A DNA stretch of 64,000 nt from Paenibacillus sp. FSL K6-0276. Its GTDB lineage: Bacteria > Bacillota > Bacilli > Paenibacillales > Paenibacillaceae. The stretch is taken from positions 4,340,001 to 4,404,000 of the forward strand of contig NZ_CP150276.1 in assembly GCF_037977235.1 (NCBI RefSeq), given 5' to 3'. The translations under genes and the position numbers were made by a program. Of the stretch, positions 59,802 through 64,000 are shown piece by piece; positions within the stretch are counted from its first letter, which is position 1, and each line of letters begins with the position of its first letter. The notes beneath the pieces are model-generated. The model worked only from the letters and a program-made list of their open reading frames with translations, searched no databases and was not told the origin of the DNA.

Positions 59802-61055
59802 TTATCGGCGATCCTTAGGACCTCCGACGAAAGCCTGCTCTGTTGTATCCAGATTGTAGGCGGTATGAAGCGCCTGAATGATTGATGGCAAATCACCAGA
59901 TTCTATTACGCAAGAAACCTTAATCTCTGATGTGCTGACCATCTTGATGCTTACACCCTCTTGGGAGAGTACATCGAACATTTGAGCCGCAACACCTGGA
60001 TGGCTGACCATACCCGCGCCAACGATGGATACCTTCACCAGGTTATCCTCGGATGTAACTTCACGGTAAGGCAAGGTTTTATGAATTTGTTTAATAACTT
60101 CCTTTGCACGATCCAGTTCATCAAGAGAAACTGTAAATGAGAAGTCAGCCTGCTCATTCTGTACACCACTTTGTACAATGATATCTACGTTAACGCCTTC
60201 TTCAGCCAGTTTGCCGAAGACCTGAGCGAGTACACCTGGTACATCAGGAACTCCTAGAATACTGACACGTGCTACATTCTTATCATAAGCAATACCACTA
60301 ACTACGACTCCCTGCTCCATGTTTGCTTCCTCCTTCACAACGGTACCTTCATTATGATTAAAGCTCGATCTTACGACCAGCTTAACTTGATGACGCTTAG
60401 CGTATTCCACTGCACGTGGATGTAGTACAGCTGCTCCCAGATTGGCTAGCTCTAGCATTTCATCGTAAGATATTTCCTTCAGCTTACGTGCTGTCTTCAC
60501 GATACGTGGATCTGTGGAATAGATACCATCTACGTCGGTATAGATCTCGCATACGTCTGCTTGAATAGCAGCAGCCAATGCTACGGCTGTCGTGTCCGAA
60601 CCTCCACGACCTAATGTGGTGATCTCACCATCCACAGTCATCCCCTGAAAACCTGCAACGATCACGATCTGTTCACGTTCCAAAGACGCTAATACACGAC
60701 GTGGGTCAATTTCATTGATACGAGCTCTGCCGTGAGTTTCGTCAGTGCGGAATCCAGCCTGCCATCCTGTATAAGAAACTGCATTCCGCCCGATTCCATG
60801 AAGTGCAATGGACAATAGGGCGACGGAGATTTGTTCACCTGTCGTCATCAACATATCCATTTCACGTGCAGGCGGCTGCCCGTTTAATTGCTTCGCCGTA
60901 TCGATCAAATCATCTGTTGTATCCCCCATTGCAGATACAACCACAACGCAGCGATGTCCCTCATCTTGCTTGTCTGCGATGCGCTTGGCGACGCGTTTCA
61001 TGCGTTCAGTGTCGCCGACGGAGCTGCCTCCGAATTTCATAACATAAAGTGACAA
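59802..61055 (-). CDS. lysC: Aspartate kinase
   Basis: First enzyme of lysine, threonine, methionine and diaminopimelate synthesis. It has the catalytic KFGGSSVGD start, TTGEQIS, GRGGSDTTAVALAAAI and EIYTDVDGIYSTDPR, and two C-terminal ACT domains (RVSILGVPDVPGVLAQVFG; KVSIVGAGMVSHPGVAAQMF) for feedback control. TTG 61055 lies ten bases from AGGGAG and gives the family N-terminus; a GTG at 61067 abuts that site. Which Bacillus isoenzyme it matches (LysC or DapG) is not settled. No lysine riboswitch was seen upstream. Confidence 0.95.
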   Translation of the reverse strand: MSLYVMKFGGSSVGDTERMKRVAKRIADKQDEGHRCVVVVSAMGDTTDDLIDTAKQLNGQPPAREMDMLMTTGEQISVALLSIALHGIGRNAVSYTGWQAGFRTDETHGRARINEIDPRRVLASLEREQIVIVAGFQGMTVDGEITTLGRGGSDTTAVALAAAIQADVCEIYTDVDGIYSTDPRIVKTARKLKEISYDEMLELANLGAAVLHPRAVEYAKRHQVKLVVRSSFNHNEGTVVKEEANMEQGVVVSGIAYDKNVARVSILGVPDVPGVLAQVFGKLAEEGVNVDIIVQSGVQNEQADFSFTVSLDELDRAKEVIKQIHKTLPYREVTSEDNLVKVSIVGAGMVSHPGVAAQMFDVLSQEGVSIKMVSTSEIKVSCVIESGDLPSIIQALHTAYNLDTTEQAFVGGPKDRR

Positions 61056-61192
61056 AGTCCCATTCACTCCCTATATCGGTCTATGTAGTTGCTTCTAATC
61101 GGTTTCCCGCTTTAAACCAGTATAATACGAAAATAGTGCCATGCGTTAATGGTTTCACAAAAAAATTAATAAATCTCCCAGCTGGATATAAA

Positions 61193-61232
61193 AAGATAAG
61201 GTCAGCCTCAATACTTCAGCTGACCTTATCTT
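61193..61232. terminator. Bidirectional-type terminator after the RibD_C/DHFR-like gene
   Basis: AAGATAAGGTCAGC pairs with GCTGACCTTATCTT. It lies between the aspartokinase start and the end of the upstream leftward gene. Confidence 0.85.
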
Positions 61233-61249
61233 ACGCATCTTCCAGTATT

Positions 61250-61798
61250 TTAATGTGAGGTTGCTCGATAGGTAAGGGCCATAACGCCAGAGCTGAATGT
61301 CTTGGATTCTACAAGCTCCAGCACCTTCTCGCCTCCAACATTTTCAAACAGACGCTTGCCGCTACCAAGCACAATTGGGAAGACTAAAAGCTGGTATTCG
61401 TCGACAAGGCCAAGCTGTATCAGACTCTGAGCAAGCGTACAGCTTCCAAAAACGAGAATATTTCTGCCTGGCTGCTGCTTGAGCTTGGACACTTCCTTAG
61501 CAAGATCACCCTTGATCACACTTGAATTATTCCATGTAGTTTCTTCCAATGTAGAGGAAACTACGTATTTAGCGTATCCATTCATCATTTCGCCGTACTC
61601 TCCAGTTTGTTCAACCATATTAGGCCAAGCTTCAGCAAAACTTTCGTAGGTTGTACGTCCGAGTAATAGGGCATCGCTCGCTTTCAGTTCATCAAATTTG
61701 AACTGTTCCTGTTCTTGACTGCCGAAATTGAAAGTCCATTGTGGATTTTCCATAACACCATCAAGGGATACGAACTCAGATATGATTAATTTTCTCAT
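61250..61798 (-). CDS. Dihydrofolate reductase family protein (RibD C-terminal fold)
   Basis: A 182-residue reductase-fold protein of the YyaP/RibD_C group: RKLIISEFVSLDGVMENP, ALLLGRTTYESFAEAWP, NILVFGSCTLAQSLIQLGLVDEYQLLVFPIVLGSGKRLFE. Substrate unknown; probably NADPH-dependent. ATG 61798 is seven bases from AGGAGG, while ATG 61804 is too close. Confidence 0.9.
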   Translation of the reverse strand: MRKLIISEFVSLDGVMENPQWTFNFGSQEQEQFKFDELKASDALLLGRTTYESFAEAWPNMVEQTGEYGEMMNGYAKYVVSSTLEETTWNNSSVIKGDLAKEVSKLKQQPGRNILVFGSCTLAQSLIQLGLVDEYQLLVFPIVLGSGKRLFENVGGEKVLELVESKTFSSGVMALTYRATSH

Positions 61799-61896
61799 TT
61801 TCATGCCTCCTTATAATACCTCACTTCGTAAATATAACATTCCACACTTTGACTATTCTTCATCCATTCCTTTTCATATACCAAAAACCTCCACCG

Positions 61897-61904
61897 TAAA
61901 AACG
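61897..61904. repeat. 8-bp target duplication, left copy
   Basis: TAAAAACG, repeated at 63728-63735 just outside the other IS end. With flanking DNA rejoined it forms the loop and part of the stem of a terminator. Confidence 0.7.
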
Positions 61905-62147
61905 GAGGCCACTGAAAAAGTTCTTTCTAGATCATACATTTAAGGAGTCAGTCGTAACTACGGAGAATATTTGGACTTCCGGCCGCTGTTGTCGTAAGAA
62001 TTTCCTGAATTGTACCGCTGTTAGCGGTTAAAATCCGGAGACAAAGGCGGTCGCTATCGCTCCTCCAGTTCCAAATTCCCCCTTCGCTACGACCCTCTAA
62101 TGTTTTTAAGTTCAAGTTATAAAGGTGCCTTTTGGAGGCCCATGAAA

Positions 62148-62202
62148 ACTCCATTCCAGGACACCCATCCTCGATCTTTTCGAGGATGGGTGTCCTGTTT
62201 TG
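62148..62202 (+). terminator. Long hairpin upstream of the transposase (IS internal)
   Basis: A perfect 17-bp stem AGGACACCCATCCTCGA / TCGAGGATGGGTGTCCT, followed by GTTTTG. It would block read-through into the transposase gene. Confidence 0.75.
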
Positions 62203-62240
62203 CTGTATAATGATTGTATTAATTTCAGGTGGTGACTCGG

Positions 62241-63609
62241 ATGATTTCAAACCAACAATCCCTTAACCTCAGTCCATTTATGGCGATTTACGATATCGTC
62301 GTACCTAAAGATAATATGCTACGACAAATAAATGACCTCGTAGATTTTTCTTTTGTTCATGAAGAATTACAGTATGTTCAAGTATTTATTACTAAAATCG
62401 ATTTTCGATTTATCCGATGTGGATATCGTAGAACGTTCTAAATATGACATGTCGCTCAAATACTTCTTAGATATGGCGCCTGAAGACGAGGTCATCAATC
62501 CTAGTTCACTCACGAAGTTTCGTAAACTTCGGTTGAAAGATGTGAACCTGCTCGACATGCTGATTCAAAAAACGGTGGAAATTGCATTGGAAAAAGAAAT
62601 CATTAAGAGCCGCGCAATTATTGTGGATGCTACCCACACGAAATCACGATTCAATCAGCAATCACCCAAAGAAATATTGATGGAGAAGTCTAAGCTGTTG
62701 CGCAAGGCCGTTTATCAAATCAATGAAAACATGAAAGATAAATTCCCGCCAAAAACAACGACAAACGAATTAGTGGATGAACTGGACTATTGCCAAAAAG
62801 TAATTGACGCCGTGGAAAAAGAAGAAAGTATCCGCGAATATCCAAAGGTAAAGGAAAAGTTGAACTACTTAAAGGAAATCGTAGAAGATCACGTGGAGCA
62901 CCTTCAATTTTCTAATGATCCAGATGCACGTGTGGGTCACAAAACAGCCGACTCTTCTTTTTTTGGCTATAAAACACATATTGCAATGAATGAAGAACGT
63001 ATTATTACAGCTGCCGTAGTTACAACAGGTGAAAAAAGTGATGGGAAACAACTCCAAATACTAATCGAAAAAAGTCGCAAAACGGGCATGGATATCGATA
63101 CAGTCATTGGCGACACAGCCTATTCTGAGAAAGAAAATATTCAGTATGCCAAACAAAATGAATTGCAACTCATATCCAAATTACATCCGCAGATTACTCA
63201 GGGTACTCGTAAAAAAGAAGATGAATTTGAGTTTAATAAAGATGCAGGGATGTACGTTTGTAAAGCAGGGCATATGGCAATTCGTAGGGCACGTACGGGG
63301 ACAAAGAATGTAGGAAAAAATCAAAAGGATACTTATTATTTTGATATCGATAAGTGTAAGCAATGCCCCTACAAAGAAGGATGTTATAAAGAGGGCGCAC
63401 AATCAAAAACCTATTCAGTGAGCATCAAATCCACGGAGCATAGTGAGCAGGCAAGAGAACGTTATAAAATTGAAGCAAAGAATAGTGAACTAAAACACAG
63501 ACATGGGTATGATGTGGCATCTTCCTCAGGTCTCGTCGGCATGCACATGCAAGGAGCAATGGCTATATTTGCAGTAAATCTCAAAAGAATATTGACGCTA
63601 TTAAAGTAA
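62241..63609 (+). pseudogene. IS1182-family transposase with internal deletions
   Basis: The N-terminus MISNQQSLNLSPFMAIYDIV...QINDLVDFSFVHEELQ (frame 1) jumps to MFKYLLLKSIFDLSDVD (frame 2). About 15 residues of the family sequence are missing at the junction (62370-62380) and the frame is shifted. The remainder is open to 63609 with IIVDATHTKSRFNQ, DSSFFGYKTHIAM, IGDTAYSEKENI and the final ERYKIEAKNSELKHRHGYD. Near EHSEQA-RERYKIEAK a further in-frame loss of about 12 residues is likely. Confidence 0.82.
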
Positions 63610-63727
63610 AGAGCATGAGGAATACATAAAATAAAGGCGAATTCTCACTCAGAATGGAGGGGAATTCGCCTTTAGCTGTTTAAGCTCATTTTACAGATTC
63701 TTAAAACACACGTTTTTCAGTGGCCTC

Positions 63728-63735
63728 TAAAAACG
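63728..63735. repeat. 8-bp target duplication, right copy
   Basis: TAAAAACG directly after the IS right end, followed by GGGGAGGCTGTTTTG, the distal half of the interrupted terminator hairpin. Confidence 0.7.
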
Positions 63736-63775
63736 GGGAGGCTGTTTTGTTAAAGTAAGGTTATTGTTATGCTGC

Positions 63776-64000
63776 CTACGCGCGGGAGATATATTTACCT
63801 TCACGAGTATCAATGAGCAATACGTCTTCTTCGTTGATGAACAATGGAACCTGAACACTATGACCGGTTTCAAGCTTGGCCGATTTCGTAGCACCTTGAG
63901 CCGTGTTTCCTTTAACGCCGGGCTCAGTTTCAACAACCTTCAACTCTACGCTTGTAGGAAGATTGATTCCGAGAATCTCACCTTTGTAGCTAACAATGTT
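63776..64000 (-). CDS. efp: Translation elongation factor P (C-terminal part)
   Basis: Partial gene continuing past the right edge. About 74 C-terminal residues are visible: the OB domains with VELKVVETEPGVKGNTAQGATKSAKLETG and the conserved end VQVPLFINEEDVLLIDTREGKYISRA. EF-P relieves ribosome stalling at polyproline. In Bacillales efp lies close to yqhV-spoIIIAA; here the YitT, aspartokinase and DHFR-like genes and the IS lie between. Its terminator has been split by the IS. Confidence 0.95.
   Translation of the reverse strand, partial: NIVSYKGEILGINLPTSVELKVVETEPGVKGNTAQGATKSAKLETGHSVQVPLFINEEDVLLIDTREGKYISRA

Larger units (their letters stand above)
61905..63727 (+). mobile_element. IS1182-family insertion sequence, second element (1823 bp)
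   Basis: Perfect 15-bp terminal inverted repeats GAGGCCACTGAAAAA. Subterminal hairpins occur at both ends: AGGACACCCATCCTCGA / TCGAGGATGGGTGTCCT (62148-62202) and AAAGGCGAATTC / GAATTCGCCTTT (63634-63674). The transposase gene has deletions. Removing the element and one 8-bp repeat restores CCTCC-A-CCG-TAAAAA-CGG-GGAGG, a terminator stem downstream of efp. Confidence 0.88.

Noticed and set aside
61055..61250. Lysine riboswitch upstream of aspartokinase
   Set aside because: Only about 140 bp separate the start codon from an upstream terminator, and no L-box-like stems were visible.

Overview
The window reads as a chromosome segment of a spore-forming, facultatively nitrate-respiring Bacillales bacterium, most likely Paenibacillus. 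The evidence is an intact spoIIIAA-AH locus, spoIVB-spo0A in the Bacillales order with recN, argR, tlyA, dxs, ispA, xseBA, folD and nusB, Gram-positive ribosome binding sites, and many proteins with a Paenibacillus character. No rRNA, tRNA or CRISPR array was seen.

Region 1 (1-3.6 kb): start of a LysR gene, a divergent SDR dehydrogenase, a frameshifted MazG-like gene, and an IS1182-family element. The IS lies between two exact copies of a 28-bp terminator-like palindrome.

Region 2 (3.6-23 kb): a nitrate respiration and nitric-oxide island. It has mobB and a mobA-moaE fusion, ywiC, moaA and moeA for molybdenum cofactor, a nitrate/nitrite transporter with a C-terminal PAS domain, a hemerythrin, the nreABC oxygen/nitrate sensor system, narGHJI, a second hemerythrin, nsrR and hmp. 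TAGGG-N4-CCCTA-like palindromes lie at matching distances upstream of narK, narG and the second hemerythrin gene. They are probable NreC operators that tie the island into one regulon: cofactor supply, nitrate uptake, reduction and NO defence.

Region 3 (23-36 kb): an AT-rich, heavily decayed accessory region. It holds frameshifted or truncated genes (receiver-like protein, LLM monooxygenase tail, HD hydrolase, IS30 and IS3 remnants, amidase, two tyrosine recombinases, PBSX-like tail genes), an intact ABC-F ATPase, a GNAT with a small partner gene, and two clusters of DnaA-box-like sites. A 51-bp orphan guaA 3' end and a 96-bp displaced spo0A 3' end mark old integration sites. The region from the displaced spo0A end to the real spo0A (31.8-36.2 kb) reads as a degraded prophage inserted at the spo0A 3' end.

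Region 4 (36-64 kb): conserved core, nearly all on the minus strand: spo0A, spoIVB, recN, argR, an unknown membrane protein, tlyA, dxs, ispA, xseB, xseA, folD, nusB, DUF2273, amaP, Asp23-family protein, accC, accB, spoIIIAH-AA, yqhV. Then come a YitT-family gene (plus strand), a deletion scar joining two gene tails, aspartokinase, a RibD_C/DHFR-like protein, a second decayed IS1182-family element and the end of efp. The second IS1182 element also lies inside a terminator hairpin (that of efp), so the two elements share an insertion habit.
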